Below, piece after piece: positions 23,903-33,945 of a stretch of 43,957 nt of DNA. The translations under genes and the position numbers were made by a program. The notes beneath the pieces are model-generated. The model did not search any database, was not told the DNA's origin, and saw only the letters and a program-made list of their open reading frames with translations. The DNA is from an uncultured Sphingomonadaceae bacterium. Its GTDB lineage: Bacteria > Pseudomonadota > Alphaproteobacteria > Sphingomonadales > Sphingomonadaceae. Where the stretch lies: the NCBI GenBank assembly GCA_946479505.1, contig CAMLGC010000019.1:1-43957 (forward strand), read 5' to 3'. Position 1 is the first letter of the stretch, and every line of letters begins with the position of its first letter.

Positions 23903-26362
23903 CTAGAGGTCCGGCAGCACCTGGTCGGCCGCGCCCCAGCTCTGGAGCGCGCGGCTGTTGGCGCGCTCGATCAGCGTCTCGACATCCTCGACCGAATACA
24001 TCGCCGGGGTCTCGACGTCCTTGAGCTCGGTCCATGAAACCGGTGCCGCCACCGGCGCGCCGGCCCGCGCGCGCGCCGCATAGGGCATGATCGCGGTCGC
24101 ACCGCGCTGGTTGCGCAGCCAGTCGATGAAGATTTTGCCTCTACGCTTGGCCTTGGACATGGTCGCGACGAAGCGGTCGGGCTCGGCTTCCGACAGCGCC
24201 CGCGCGAACCGGTCGGCGAAGCTCTTGACCGCCGGCCATTCGGCCTCGGGCTTGAGCGGCACGACGACGTGGACGCCTTTGCCGCCCGAAAGCATCGGAA
24301 AGCTGGTCAGCCCCATGTCGGCGAGGTGCTGCTTGAGATCGACCGCAGCCTTCTTCACGTCGCCGAAGTCGAGCCCCTCGTCGGGATCGAGGTCGAACAC
24401 CAGCCGGTCGGGCTTCTCGATGTCGGGCACCGACGATCCCCAGCCGTGGAACTCGATCGTCCCCATCTGGACGCAGGCGACCAGCCCGTCGACATCATCG
24501 ATATAGAGGTATTTCTCGATATTGCCGCGTTTCTCGCGAACGTCGACATGGTGGACGTGCTCGCCGAACGATCCCGCGTCGTGCTTCTGGAAGAAGCATT
24601 TCTTGGCGCGCCCCTGCGGGCAGCGCACCAGGCTCACCGGGCGATTGGCGGTCCAGGGCAGCATGATCGCGGCGACCGCGGCATAATAGTCCGCAAGCTG
24701 GCCCTTGGTCACCTTGCTCTCGGGAAAGATCACCCGATCGCGGCTCGATACCTTGACATGGACCTCCGCGGGCGCCGCCTCCGCCGTCTTTTCGGGTGTC
24801 TCGGGTACCACCTCTTGCGCCGGCTTGTCCTCACGCAAACCCAGGAAGCTCGGGTGCCGCAGCCGCCCGTCGGGGGTGAATTCGGTGAACGCGATCTCGG
24901 CGACCAGCTTGGGGGTGATCCAGTGCGCCCCCCGCACGTCCGCCCGCGGCGCCTCGACCGTCGCGGTCTTGCGCGAAAGCTTGTCCATCCGGTCACGCAG
25001 ATCGTCGATCGTGTCGCGGTTGAAGCCGGTGCCGACCTTGCCCGAATAGACAAGCGTGCCATCCCTGTGCTGCCCCAGCAGAAGCGCGCGGAAACCGCGC
25101 CCCTTGGCCGAGCTCTCGGTCCAGCCGACGATCACGAATTCCTGCCGGCGGGTGCATTTGATCTTGAGCCAGCTTTTCGTCCGGCGCCCGCGATACGGCG
25201 CGTCGGCGCGCTTGGAGACGATCCCCTCATAGCCCTCGCGGCACATCGTCTCGAACAGCTTCTCGCCCTCGCCGACGATGTGCTCGGCATAGTGGAGCCG
25301 CGGGTCGGCGCGCTCGATCAGCGGCCGGAGACGCTCCTTGCGCTGGACGTTGGGAAGTTTCGTCAGATTCTCCCCGTCGAGCGACAGCAGGTCGAAGGCG
25401 AAGAAGGTCATCTCGCCAGCCGACGAGATCGCGTCCTTCAGCGTCGAGAAATCGGGCCGCCCGTCCTTGAATGCGACGATCTCCCCGTCGATCAGCGCGC
25501 TCCCGACATCGAGCCCCGCCGCCGCGTCGGCGATCCTTGCGAACTTGTCGGTCCAGTCGAGGCCCTTGCGGGTGAACACCTTGGCCTTGCCCCCGCCGAT
25601 CGCGATCAGCGCGCGATAGCCGTCATATTTCACCTCGTGCAGCCAGCCGGTCCCGCTCGGCACCTCGTCCACCAGCGTACAGAGCTGGACATCGGTGAAG
25701 GCGGGCATCTTGCCCGAGCCTTTGGTGGCAGTGCTCCTGCGTGCCGATGCCTTGGGCGCGCGCACGGGAATCGTCTCGGCCTTCGTTCCCTCGGCGATCT
25801 CCTGCATCGTGCGGCCGGTCTTGACGCTGGTCAGGCACGTCTCGACCAAAGTATCGGTGCCCCCCGCCTCGGCATCGTCGAGCTTGCGCAGCAGCCAGTT
25901 CTCGGCCTTCTCGCGCCCGCGCGGTTTCAGCCGGATGAGCAGCCAATCCCCCTTCATCCGCTCGCCGTGGAGCACGAAATGGAGGTGCCCCTTCTCCAGC
26001 GTCTTCTTCGGGTCCTTGCCCTTGGAGGGTTCCCAGGTGCCGCGGTCCCACAGCATCACCGTGCCGCCGCCATATTCCTCCTGCGGGATAATGCCCTCGA
26101 AGGTGGCGTAGGAGATCGGATGATCCTCGGTGCGCACCGCCAGCCTCTTCTGGTCGGGGTCGAGGCTCGGCCCGCGCGTCACCGCCCAGCTCTTGAGCAC
26201 GCCGTCGAGCTCGAGCCGCAAATCCCAATGCAGGCGCGAGGCATCGTGCTTCTGCACCATGAAGCTGCACCCGTTCCCCGGCGCGAACTCGCCTGGCGGC
26301 TCGGCCGTTTTCGTAAAATCGCGCTTCGCGTTGTATTTGGCGAGGGGGTCGGGTTTGGTCAT
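23903..26362 (-). CDS. ligD: ATP-dependent DNA ligase D (multidomain NHEJ enzyme)
   Basis: The 819-residue protein is a full LigD, which processes and seals double-strand breaks with Ku. The domain order is phosphoesterase (about 1-165, HDASRLHWDLRLELDG with metal-binding His), ATP-dependent ligase (about 220-525, nucleotidyl Lys245 in KYDG), and polymerase/primase (about 545-819, VFDLDPDEG with catalytic Asp residues). All three catalytic signatures are intact. The linker between the first two domains is short and basic. It follows ku on the minus strand, separated by a palindromic repeat at 26366-26481, so the pair may be transcribed together or separately. Confidence 0.95.
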   Translation of the reverse strand: MTKPDPLAKYNAKRDFTKTAEPPGEFAPGNGCSFMVQKHDASRLHWDLRLELDGVLKSWAVTRGPSLDPDQKRLAVRTEDHPISYATFEGIIPQEEYGGGTVMLWDRGTWEPSKGKDPKKTLEKGHLHFVLHGERMKGDWLLIRLKPRGREKAENWLLRKLDDAEAGGTDTLVETCLTSVKTGRTMQEIAEGTKAETIPVRAPKASARRSTATKGSGKMPAFTDVQLCTLVDEVPSGTGWLHEVKYDGYRALIAIGGGKAKVFTRKGLDWTDKFARIADAAAGLDVGSALIDGEIVAFKDGRPDFSTLKDAISSAGEMTFFAFDLLSLDGENLTKLPNVQRKERLRPLIERADPRLHYAEHIVGEGEKLFETMCREGYEGIVSKRADAPYRGRRTKSWLKIKCTRRQEFVIVGWTESSAKGRGFRALLLGQHRDGTLVYSGKVGTGFNRDTIDDLRDRMDKLSRKTATVEAPRADVRGAHWITPKLVAEIAFTEFTPDGRLRHPSFLGLREDKPAQEVVPETPEKTAEAAPAEVHVKVSSRDRVIFPESKVTKGQLADYYAAVAAIMLPWTANRPVSLVRCPQGRAKKCFFQKHDAGSFGEHVHHVDVREKRGNIEKYLYIDDVDGLVACVQMGTIEFHGWGSSVPDIEKPDRLVFDLDPDEGLDFGDVKKAAVDLKQHLADMGLTSFPMLSGGKGVHVVVPLKPEAEWPAVKSFADRFARALSEAEPDRFVATMSKAKRRGKIFIDWLRNQRGATAIMPYAARARAGAPVAAPVSWTELKDVETPAMYSVEDVETLIERANSRALQSWGAADQVLPDL

Positions 26363-26365
26363 TAC

Positions 26366-26481
26366 GTGTTCTCCCGCGAAGGCGGGAGTCTAGTCTGGGT
26401 CAGTACCGGGTTGAGCATGCCCCGCATGCTCAAGGATCGTCCGGGGGACGATCCGACCCGGTGCTCCTTCGCGGGGACACA
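26366..26481. repeat. Palindromic repeat element between ku and ligD
   Basis: This 116-base unit has outer arms GTGTTCTCCCGCGAAGG and CCTTCGCGGGGACAC, nearly complementary. Between the arms lie a 19-base hairpin (GAGCATGCCCCGCATGCTC, 26413-26431) and a second one (GGATCGTC/GACGATCC, 26434-26454), enclosed by ACCGGGT/ACCCGGT. It is larger than the units at 176 and 1892 but shares the CCCGCGAA core. It is placed three bases upstream of the ligD start codon and ten bases from the ku stop codon. Confidence 0.75.
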
Positions 26482-26491
26482 ATGAGCAACC

Positions 26492-27370
26492 TCAAGCACG
26501 CTTCTTCGCCTTCGCCGGCGCCTTCTTGGCGGCGGTCTTCTTGGTCGTCGTCGTGCTGCGTTTTTGCGCAGGTTTGGCGGCGGGCTTCTCGATCGACTTC
26601 TTGAGCGCCGCCATCAGGTCGACGACGTTGGAGGCGGCGCGGCCCGTCGGCTCCTCTTCCTCTTCGATCACCTTGCCGCCCTTGGCCTTGCGCTTGCGCT
26701 CGACGAGGTCCTTGAGCGCATCGACATAGCGGTCGTGGAATTCGCCTGCGTCGAACGGACCCGTTTTCTTCTCGATCAGCGTCTCGGCGAGATCGAGCAG
26801 CTCGGGGTCGGGCTTGGCGTCGGGGATGTCGCGGAAATAGCTCTGCGCCTTGTTGACCTCGTCGGCGTAGCGCAATGTCTCGAGCACCAGCCCGCGCCCG
26901 CACGGCTTCAGGCTCACGACATACTCGCGGCCCCGCAGCGCAAGCTGGCCGAGCCCGACCTTCTTGGTCCGCCGCAGCGCCTCGCGCAGCACGATGAACG
27001 CCTCCTCGGCGAGATCGTCGGCGGGGACCACGTAATAAGGCCGCTCGAAATAGAGCACGTCGATATCGCTCGCATCGACGAACTGGGTGAGCTCGAGCGT
27101 CTTCTTCGATTCGAGCTTGACCGCGTCGATCTCGTCCTGGTCGAGCAGCACGTAGCTGCCCTTTTCGTATTCGAATCCCTTGACGATCTCGTCGGTATCG
27201 ACCGGCCCGATCCCGGGCACCACCTTCTCGTATTTGATCCGCTTGCCCGATGGCTCGTGGATCTGGTGGAAGCTGATCTGTGCCCCCGATTTGGTCGCGG
27301 TGTAGATCTCGACCGGGATCGAGACCAGCGCGAGCCTGATCTGTCCCTGCCAATAGGCGCGCGCGGCCAT
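26492..27370 (-). CDS. ku: Ku protein, DNA end-binding NHEJ factor
   Basis: The 292-residue protein is a bacterial Ku homodimer subunit, which rings broken DNA ends and recruits LigD. The N-terminus [22 protein letters not shown], the [26 protein letters not shown] stretch and the VLYFERPYY segment are diagnostic of the Ku core. The C-terminal ~45 residues are Lys/Ala-rich ([13 protein letters not shown]), the basic tail that in other bacteria increases DNA binding. ligD lies downstream in the same direction. Its start region is divergent from tgt, and a 7-base inverted repeat (ATCGGTT/AACCGAT at 27372-27397) lies just upstream. Confidence 0.95.
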   Translation of the reverse strand: MAARAYWQGQIRLALVSIPVEIYTATKSGAQISFHQIHEPSGKRIKYEKVVPGIGPVDTDEIVKGFEYEKGSYVLLDQDEIDAVKLESKKTLELTQFVDASDIDVLYFERPYYVVPADDLAEEAFIVLREALRRTKKVGLGQLALRGREYVVSLKPCGRGLVLETLRYADEVNKAQSYFRDIPDAKPDPELLDLAETLIEKKTGPFDAGEFHDRYVDALKDLVERKRKAKGGKVIEEEEEPTGRAASNVVDLMAALKKSIEKPAAKPAQKRSTTTTKKTAAKKAPAKAKKRA

Positions 27371-27515
27371 GATCGGTTCCTTCGTTGCGAAACCGATTCA
27401 ATGCGCGCTGGGCGGAGTCGTTCCACCGGCGGGCCCGCGGCTGCCTTCGTCGATGGGCCGATCGCGTCGTGCCGGCCGTTGCGCGCGCGCGGCTTCCACG
27501 GCAAGAGCGCGCGCG

Positions 27516-28655
27516 ATGCCCCGCTTCGCCTTCACCATCGCCGCCATCGACGGCGCCGCGCGCACCGGCGAAATCGCCATGGAGCGCGGCGTGATCCGCA
27601 CGCCTGCGTTCATGCCGGTCGGCACCGCCGCGACGGTCAAGGCGATGAAGCCCGCCGACGTGCGCGCTTCGGGCGCCGACATCATTCTCGGCAACACCTA
27701 TCACCTGATGCTTCGCCCCGGCGCCGAGCGCGTTGCCCGGCTCGGGGGGCTGCACGATTTCATGGGCTGGGAGCGGCCGATCCTCACCGATTCTGGCGGC
27801 TATCAGGTGATGAGCCTCGCCGATCTCACCAGGCGATCCGAAGAGGGCGTCGCGTTCAAATCGCACCTCGACGGCAGCCGCCACCTGCTCAGTCCCGAAC
27901 GCTCGATCGAAATTCAGCGGCTGCTGGGATCGAACATCGTGATGGCGTTCGACGAGCTGGTGCCGACCACGGCGACGCGCGACGTGCAGGCGGCCGCGAT
28001 GGAGCGGTCGATGCGCTGGGCGAAGCGCAGCCGCGATGCGTTCGATACCGGGCGCGATCATGCCGCGCACAACGCCATCTTCGGCATCCAGCAGGGTGCG
28101 CTCGACGAGGGGCTGCGCAAGCAATCGGCCGAGGCGCTGATCGACATCGGCTTCGACGGCTATGCGGTCGGCGGGCTCGCGGTGGGAGAGGGGCAGGAGG
28201 CGATGTTCGCGTGCCTCGACTACGCGCCGCAGCAGCTTCCCGCCGATCGGCCGCGCTACCTGATGGGGGTCGGCAAGCCCGACGATATCGTCGGCGCGGT
28301 GGCGCGCGGAATCGACATGTTCGATTGCGTGCTCCCCACCCGGTCGGGGCGCACCGGCCAGGCGTTCACGCGCGAGGGGCCGATCAACATCCGCAACGCG
28401 CGCTTCGGCGAAGATAAAGGCCCGCTCGATCCGGCCTGCGCCTGCCCCGTCTGCGCCACCTGGAGCCGCGCCTATCTCCACCATCTCGTCCGCGCGGGCG
28501 AAATCCTGGGCGCGATGCTGATGACCGAGCACAACATCTTTTTCTACCAGGCGCTCATGGCCGATCTGCGCGCGGCGATCGCCGAATCGCGCCTGACCGC
28601 CTTCGCCGACGACTTCCGCGCACGCTATTCGGGCAGGCGAGTCGCCGCCGATTGA
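27516..28655 (+). CDS. tgt: Queuine/preQ1 tRNA-guanine transglycosylase
   Basis: Tgt exchanges guanine 34 of GUN-anticodon tRNAs for preQ1 in queuosine synthesis. The 379-residue protein has the N-terminal [15 protein letters not shown], the active-site nucleophile region ILTDSGGYQ (Asp92), the VGGLAVGEG segment and the zinc-binding CACPVC...H cluster near the C-terminus. The start at 27516 gives [10 protein letters not shown], close to the family norm; the upstream in-frame sequence to 27369 shows no conservation and runs into the ku start region. No queA or other queuosine gene is adjacent. Confidence 0.95.
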   Translation: MPRFAFTIAAIDGAARTGEIAMERGVIRTPAFMPVGTAATVKAMKPADVRASGADIILGNTYHLMLRPGAERVARLGGLHDFMGWERPILTDSGGYQVMSLADLTRRSEEGVAFKSHLDGSRHLLSPERSIEIQRLLGSNIVMAFDELVPTTATRDVQAAAMERSMRWAKRSRDAFDTGRDHAAHNAIFGIQQGALDEGLRKQSAEALIDIGFDGYAVGGLAVGEGQEAMFACLDYAPQQLPADRPRYLMGVGKPDDIVGAVARGIDMFDCVLPTRSGRTGQAFTREGPINIRNARFGEDKGPLDPACACPVCATWSRAYLHHLVRAGEILGAMLMTEHNIFFYQALMADLRAAIAESRLTAFADDFRARYSGRRVAAD

Positions 28656-28745
28656 CTGCGTGCGGGACAGCGCCAATATGCGGCGGTCCATCCGCGAACG
28701 CGGGCGGCCGATCGGAAACAATCGCGAAAAGCCGCGCGTTGGCAC

Positions 28746-28982
28746 GTGATCGCTTCTTCAACGGGACAGCCAGCCTTGTTCGACCAAAACGACGATTGCC
28801 CCAACGAGATCACCGCCGCCGCGCGTGATGCCCGCGCCCATGATGCCGCCGCCGCGCCCGCCAAGGATGCGCACCGCAAGCGCAGCCGCTGGCCGATGGC
28901 GTCGATCGGCTTCGGCATCGGCTCGGCAGCGCTCGGCGCGGCGATGCTCTATGCGGATCGGAACCGGTCGAAGAAGAAGTAG
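28746..28982 (+). CDS. Small single-span membrane protein of unknown function
   Basis: The 78-residue product has an acidic/Ala-rich N-terminal half (NDDCPNEITAAARDARAHDAAAAPAKDA), a basic KRSRWPM segment, one hydrophobic span (ASIGFGIGSAALGAAMLYA) and a Lys/Arg-rich end (DRNRSKKK). This gives a single-pass inner-membrane protein with a basic C-terminus. It starts at GTG with only a weak ribosome-binding site. The stop is two bases before the next gene's start. No domain is recognised. It is supported mainly by the membrane-protein character and close spacing. Confidence 0.55.
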   Translation: MIASSTGQPALFDQNDDCPNEITAAARDARAHDAAAAPAKDAHRKRSRWPMASIGFGIGSAALGAAMLYADRNRSKKK

Positions 28983-28984
28983 AG

Positions 28985-29911
28985 GTGGGTTTTCTGACGC
29001 GTCCGCTCGCGACGATCCTGTGGCTCGCGTGCGCCGTCGCGATCGCTGCTCCCGCACAGGCGCGCTGCACGCTCGGCGTGCCCGGCGCGACGCAGGAGGT
29101 GCGGATCGGCGATACCGGGCGACCGATGCTGCTTCACCTGCCGGCAGGCTATGACGGCTCCGCCGCTGCCCCGCTCGTCTTCCTGCTCCACGGCAGCACG
29201 GGCACCGGCGCGGCGATGCTCGCCGATTCGGGGCTGGAGGCGACGTCGGACGAGCACGGCTTCATCCTCGCCGCGCCCGATGCCGGTATTCCGGCGGGCA
29301 CGGGCTATGTGTGGAACATTCCCGGCGTGCCGACTGTCACCGGCGCCATTCCCGGGCCGGACGATCCCGATGACGTCGCCTATCTGAAGGCAGCGATCGA
29401 TTGGCTGGCGGCGCAAGGCTGCACCGATCGCACCCGCGTCTATGCGACGGGGCTGTCGGGCGGCGGGCGCATGACCTCTTGGCTCGGCTGCGTTGCGGCC
29501 GATCGGTTCGCGGCGATCGCCCCGGTGGTGGGGCTGCGCGCAGGCAATCCGCTGGCGTCCGATCCCGACCGGCCCGATCCCGCAACGTGCAAGCCCGCGC
29601 GCCCGGTTCCGGTGATCGCCTTCGCGGGCGACGCCGACACGGTCAATCCGATCCAGGGCGGCGGCGCCGGCTATTGGCACTATACGATGCACGCCGCCGA
29701 GCAGCGCTGGGCCGCGCTCGACGGCTGCACCGCCGCGCCGACCACGCGCTGGGTGGCAAGCGGCGTCTATGAGGAGCGCTATTCCGGATGCCGGGGCGGC
29801 GCGGACGTGGTCGCCCGCATCACCGTCGGCGGCAAGCACGCCTGGGTGGTGGACAATGACGCGCTATGGGCATTCCTTTCGGCGCATCGGCGCGATATCT
29901 CACCCGATTGA
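28985..29911 (+). CDS. Exported alpha/beta-hydrolase esterase, PHB depolymerase/feruloyl esterase-like
   Basis: The 308-residue protein has a signal peptide (about residues 1-27, ending PAQA) and an alpha/beta-hydrolase fold of the carbohydrate esterase family 1 / LpqC type. Visible elements are VFLLHGSTGTG, the nucleophile elbow GLSGGGRM (GxSxG), VPVIAFAGDADTVNP with the catalytic Asp, and GGKHAWV with the His. Six cysteines (for example CTLGV, GCTD, LGCVA) suggest disulfides. Such proteins cleave polyhydroxybutyrate oligomers or ester-linked phenolics; which applies here cannot be told. The GTG start is two bases after the small membrane protein's stop codon, so the two are coupled. Confidence 0.87.
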   Translation: MGFLTRPLATILWLACAVAIAAPAQARCTLGVPGATQEVRIGDTGRPMLLHLPAGYDGSAAAPLVFLLHGSTGTGAAMLADSGLEATSDEHGFILAAPDAGIPAGTGYVWNIPGVPTVTGAIPGPDDPDDVAYLKAAIDWLAAQGCTDRTRVYATGLSGGGRMTSWLGCVAADRFAAIAPVVGLRAGNPLASDPDRPDPATCKPARPVPVIAFAGDADTVNPIQGGGAGYWHYTMHAAEQRWAALDGCTAAPTTRWVASGVYEERYSGCRGGADVVARITVGGKHAWVVDNDALWAFLSAHRRDISPD

Positions 29912-29975
29912 CATGGGGCCGCCCGGCGCGGCACCACCTCCGGCATCGATAAGTCTCGAACGGGGGGATATTGTG

Positions 29976-32819
29976 ATGCTTCTTCGTGCTGCCCTGCTGC
30001 TCGGTGCCGCCGTTGTTCCGGCCGCCGCGATCGCCCAGACGCCGCCGCCCGCCGCCACGGCGCCGGCCGCCGCGTCGGTCAAGCCGATCGCCTTCACCGA
30101 ACGCACGCTCGCCAACGGCCTGCGCGTCTATGCGATCCATGATCCGTCGACCGCCAACGTCTCGGTCAACGTCTGGTACGATGTCGGCTCGAAGGACGAT
30201 CCGCAGGGCCGCTCGGGCTTCGCGCACATGTTCGAGCATCTGATGTTCAAGGCGACCCGCAATCTCGTCCCCGAGCAGATGGACCGGCTCACCGAGGATG
30301 TCGGCGGCTACAACAACGCCTCGACCGCCGACGACTACACCAACTATTTCGAGGTCGTCCCCGCCAACCACCTCCAGCGGCTGCTCTTCGCCGAGGCCGA
30401 CCGCATGGCGAGCCTCGTCGTCGAGCCCAAGACCTTCGCCTCGGAGCGCGACGTCGTGAAGGAGGAGCTGCGCCTGCGCGTGCTCGCGCAGCCCTATGGC
30501 AAGCTCTTTTATCTCTATTTCCCCGAAATCTCGTACAGCAAGCACCCTTACGCCCGCCCCGGCATCGGCAGCATCGAGGATCTCGAATCGGCGTCGATCG
30601 AGGACGTGCGCGCCTTCCACGCGACCTATTACCGGCCCGACAACGCGATTCTCGTGGTCGCGGGCAATTTCGATCCGGCCGAGCTCACCAAGTGGGTCGA
30701 CCAGTATTTCGCGCCGATCGCCGAGCCCGATCGCCCGATCCCGCGGGTCGACGTGAAGGAGCCGCTGCGCACCGCGGCGACTCACCACGTCGTTTACGAG
30801 CCCAACACGCCGCTTCCCGCGGTCCTCATCTCCTATCCGCTGCCGCCCGACAACAGCCCCGATACCCCCGCGCTGACGGTGCTCAACGCGATCCTCTCGA
30901 TGGGCGAGAGCTCGCGGCTCTATCACGACCTCGTCTATCGCGATCAGCTCGCGCAATCGGCCGACACCTTCCTCGACACCAAGCAGCAGGGCGGCGCGCT
31001 CGCGCTCTACGCGATCATGGCGGGCGGCAAGAGCGCGGCCGACGGCGAGGCGGCGCTGCGCAAGGAAATCGCGCGGCTGCGCGACGAACCCGTTACTGCG
31101 GCCGAGCTTGCCGAGGCCAAGAACCAGATCGTCACCGCCGCGATCCAGTCGCGCGAGACCGCGGCGGGCAAGGCGAACACGATCGCCTCGTCGGTCATCA
31201 TCGATGGCGATCCGCGCGCCGCCGACAAGCAGCTCGCCGCGATCGCGCGCGTCACGCCGGCGGACATCCAGCGCGTCGCCCAAAAATATCTCGCCGAGGC
31301 GCATTCGGCGGCGCTCCGCTATCTCCCGGCGGAGGCGAAGCCCGCCGGCGTCACCGGCGACACCATCGCCGTGCCCGACACGGTGGTCACCGCGCCGCTC
31401 ACCGCGCCGGCCGAGATCGAGATCGTCACGCCCGCGCCGGCAGGCGAACGGGTGCTGCCGCCAGCGCCGGGCGCCCCCGTCGAGGTGGCGATCCCGACGC
31501 CGGTGGCGGTAACGCTCGCCAATGGCATGCACCTTATCACGGTCGAGAAGCACGATCTGCCGCTCGTCACCGCCGCGGTGGTGAGCGAGGGCGGCGGCGC
31601 GCTCGATCCTGCGAAGCGCGCCGGGCTCGCCAGCCTCACCGCCGAGCTTCTGACCAAGGGCACGAAGACGCGCTCGGCGACCGAGATCGCCAACCAGATC
31701 GAATCGCTCGGCGGCTCGATCGGCAGCGGCGCCGATTGGGACGGGTCGTCGGTCGCGATCACGGTCACCTCGGATCAGCTCGCGCCCGCGCTCGGCATCC
31801 TCGCCGACGTGACGCAGCACCCGGCCTTCGCCGCCGAGGAGCTCGAACGCGCGCGCGCGCAGGCGATCGACGCCGCCACCGTGCAGATGAAGGATCCGAT
31901 GGCGCTCGCCGGGATGGTCGCGAGCAACGCGGTGTTCGGCGCCGCGCCCTATGGGCACGTCCTCAGCGGCACCCCGACCTCGCTCGCGGCGATCACGCGG
32001 GGGGAGATCACCGCTGCCTATGCCGACACGTGGCGGCCCGACGACACGACCCTGCTGATGGTCGGCGACATCACGCCGGCTGCCGCCAAGGCGCTCGCGG
32101 AGCAGCGCTTCGGCGCATGGGCGTCGGCCGCGCCTGCCGCCGCAGCGAAGGCCGAGCGCGCCGCCTATCCCAAGCCGCGCGTCGTCGTCGTCGACTTCCC
32201 CGGCGCGGGGCAGGCGGGGGTGGTCGTCGGCCGGCCGGCGCTGGCGCGCGACGATCCGCGCTATTACGCCGCGCAGGTCGCCAATGCGGTGCTCGGCGTC
32301 GGCTTCTCGTCGCGGCTCAACCAGGAGATCCGCATCAAGCGCGGGCTCTCCTACGGCGCGGGAAGCGGGATGCCGGGGCGCCGCCTGGTCGGCCCGCTGG
32401 TGGCGCAGACGCAGACCAAGAACCCGTCCGCGGCCGAGGTCGTGTCGCTGATCGTTGGCGAGATGGAGAAGCTCGATGCCGCCCCCGTGCCCGAAGCGGA
32501 GCTCACGTCGCGCAAGGCGGTGCTCGTCGGCGCGTTCGGCCGCGCGGTCGAGACCACCGGCGGGCTCGCCGACATTCTCGGCGACTATGTCGTCGAAGGC
32601 GTGCCGCTGGCCGAGCTCGGTCGCTTTTCGGGCGACATCAACACCGTCTCGGCCGAGGCGGTGCAGACCGCGGCCGCGCAGCTCTTCGACCCGCACGCGG
32701 CGAGCATCGTCGTGGTGGGCGATTCCAGGCTCTTCATCGACGATCTGCGCAAGGCCTATCCCGATCTCGAGCTGATCCCCGCGAGCGATCTCGAGCTCGG
32801 GTCGCCGACGCTCAAATAG
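29976..32819 (+). CDS. M16-family zinc metalloprotease, two-domain
   Basis: The 947-residue protein has a signal peptide (about 1-21) and two M16 halves. The first half contains the inverted zinc motif HMFEH (84-88) with a downstream Glu-rich VVKEELR segment for the third ligand. The second half, starting about residue 500, lacks this motif and keeps the substrate-binding Arg/Tyr stretch RIKRGLSYGAGSG. This is the arrangement of periplasmic pitrilysin-like peptidases that cut short peptides. ATG 29976 follows a GGGGGGA stretch; a GTG lies one codon upstream. No other peptidase gene is adjacent in the same direction; an unlinked secreted esterase lies upstream. Confidence 0.93.
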   Translation: MLLRAALLLGAAVVPAAAIAQTPPPAATAPAAASVKPIAFTERTLANGLRVYAIHDPSTANVSVNVWYDVGSKDDPQGRSGFAHMFEHLMFKATRNLVPEQMDRLTEDVGGYNNASTADDYTNYFEVVPANHLQRLLFAEADRMASLVVEPKTFASERDVVKEELRLRVLAQPYGKLFYLYFPEISYSKHPYARPGIGSIEDLESASIEDVRAFHATYYRPDNAILVVAGNFDPAELTKWVDQYFAPIAEPDRPIPRVDVKEPLRTAATHHVVYEPNTPLPAVLISYPLPPDNSPDTPALTVLNAILSMGESSRLYHDLVYRDQLAQSADTFLDTKQQGGALALYAIMAGGKSAADGEAALRKEIARLRDEPVTAAELAEAKNQIVTAAIQSRETAAGKANTIASSVIIDGDPRAADKQLAAIARVTPADIQRVAQKYLAEAHSAALRYLPAEAKPAGVTGDTIAVPDTVVTAPLTAPAEIEIVTPAPAGERVLPPAPGAPVEVAIPTPVAVTLANGMHLITVEKHDLPLVTAAVVSEGGGALDPAKRAGLASLTAELLTKGTKTRSATEIANQIESLGGSIGSGADWDGSSVAITVTSDQLAPALGILADVTQHPAFAAEELERARAQAIDAATVQMKDPMALAGMVASNAVFGAAPYGHVLSGTPTSLAAITRGEITAAYADTWRPDDTTLLMVGDITPAAAKALAEQRFGAWASAAPAAAAKAERAAYPKPRVVVVDFPGAGQAGVVVGRPALARDDPRYYAAQVANAVLGVGFSSRLNQEIRIKRGLSYGAGSGMPGRRLVGPLVAQTQTKNPSAAEVVSLIVGEMEKLDAAPVPEAELTSRKAVLVGAFGRAVETTGGLADILGDYVVEGVPLAELGRFSGDINTVSAEAVQTAAAQLFDPHAASIVVVGDSRLFIDDLRKAYPDLELIPASDLELGSPTLK

Positions 32820-32826
32820 CGACCAT

Positions 32827-32855
32827 CCGCCACCCCGCACGCGGCGGGGTGGCGG
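32827..32855 (+). terminator. Strong hairpin after the M16 protease gene
   Basis: CCGCCACCCCGC and GCGGGGTGGCGG form a perfect 12-base-pair stem with a five-base loop, seven bases after the M16 stop codon. There is no T-tract, so termination would be weak or Rho-aided. It is best read as a transcript-end hairpin. Confidence 0.5.
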
Positions 32856-32940
32856 GGCCGCCAAACGCTACCGTAGCCCAACACCGTCCCACCCCGGGAC
32901 GTGCCGAAAACGGCCCTCATCGGCGCGCGCGATCTGCGCT

Positions 32941-33942
32941 ATGCGCGGGCCTGTGATCGCCCGCCCTGCACCCCATCGACACGTCCGCGAGCTGGCCTTC
33001 GCCTGCCTCGCCTTCCTGGTGTGCGCGGGCTTTTCGGCGCATGCGGCGCTGCGCGCGATCGCGGCGCATCCGGCTGCGGACGTCCAGCACGTCGAGCAGC
33101 GCAACGTTCGGATCGTCGAGGCCGACGCCGCGCCCTCGCAAGGAACCACCGGCACCACGACGCTCCCCGATCTGCCGATCCCGGCCAATGCCGATCTCGG
33201 CGACGGCTCGGTGATTGCCGCGCGGCCCTTTTCGATGGCGGCGGCGAGCCCGACCGATCGTGCGCGCGCGCTCACCTGTCTCGCCGACGCGATCTACTAC
33301 GAGGCGGCGTCGGAGAGTGACGCGGGCCAGCGCGCGGTGGCGCAGGTGGTGCTCAACCGCGTCCGCCATCCGGCCTTTCCGGGCACGGTGTGCGGGGTCG
33401 TGTTCCAGGGCTCCGAACGCGCGACCGGGTGCCAGTTCAGCTTCGCGTGCGACGGTGCGATGGCGCGTGCCCCCGCGCGCGCGGCGTGGGACAAGGCGCT
33501 GCGCATCGCCGGCGCCGCGCTCGGCGGATACGTCTTCGCGCCGGTCGGGCTTGCGACCCACTACCATACCTATGAAGTGACCCCGGCGTGGAACCGCGAG
33601 CTCGTGATGACCGACGCGATCGGCGCGCATTTCTTCCACCGCTGGGCCGGCTGGTGGGGCACGCCGGCGGCCTTCAGCCAGGCCTATGCAGGCGGCGAGC
33701 CGATGCCGGGACCGCACACGCGCCCGATCGCGCCGACATCGTTCGTCCCGCCGGTGACGCTCGCCGCGGTCGCGGAGCAGGCGACCGCCAGCCCCGTCGC
33801 GCCGCCTGTCGCGAAGGCGGAGCCGACGCCGCTCGCGATGGTCCAGCCTGCCTACGCCGCGAGCGGTGCGCTGCGCACCGACGCGCTCCCCGAGAGCCAG
33901 GTGCTCGACAAGTGGAAGGATTCGGGCAAGCCGCTTCGGTAG
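32941..33942 (+). CDS. SleB-like cell-wall hydrolase (Hydrolase_2 family)
   Basis: The 333-residue protein has an N-terminal membrane anchor (about 17-40, LAFACLAFLVCAGFSAHAALRAI) and a SleB/Hydrolase_2 domain at about 100-215. The domain shows CLADAIYYEAASESDAGQRAVAQVVLNRVRHPAFPGTVCGVVFQG, with the catalytic-type Glu in YYEA, then CQFSFACDG and the YEVTPAWN segment. These hydrolases cut peptidoglycan glycan strands in spore-formers; in sphingomonads they are periplasmic cell-wall enzymes of unspecified role. The C-terminal ~100 residues are Pro/Ala-rich and unstructured. The cysteines in CLAD, CGVV, CQF and CDG may be paired. Confidence 0.88.
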   Translation: MRGPVIARPAPHRHVRELAFACLAFLVCAGFSAHAALRAIAAHPAADVQHVEQRNVRIVEADAAPSQGTTGTTTLPDLPIPANADLGDGSVIAARPFSMAAASPTDRARALTCLADAIYYEAASESDAGQRAVAQVVLNRVRHPAFPGTVCGVVFQGSERATGCQFSFACDGAMARAPARAAWDKALRIAGAALGGYVFAPVGLATHYHTYEVTPAWNRELVMTDAIGAHFFHRWAGWWGTPAAFSQAYAGGEPMPGPHTRPIAPTSFVPPVTLAAVAEQATASPVAPPVAKAEPTPLAMVQPAYAASGALRTDALPESQVLDKWKDSGKPLR

Positions 33943-33945
33943 TGT

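Noticed and set aside
29820..32864. 1014-codon minus-strand frame opposite the M16 protease
   Set aside because: Biased Arg/Asp/Gly composition with no domain; the M16 frame has the zinc motif and signal peptide.
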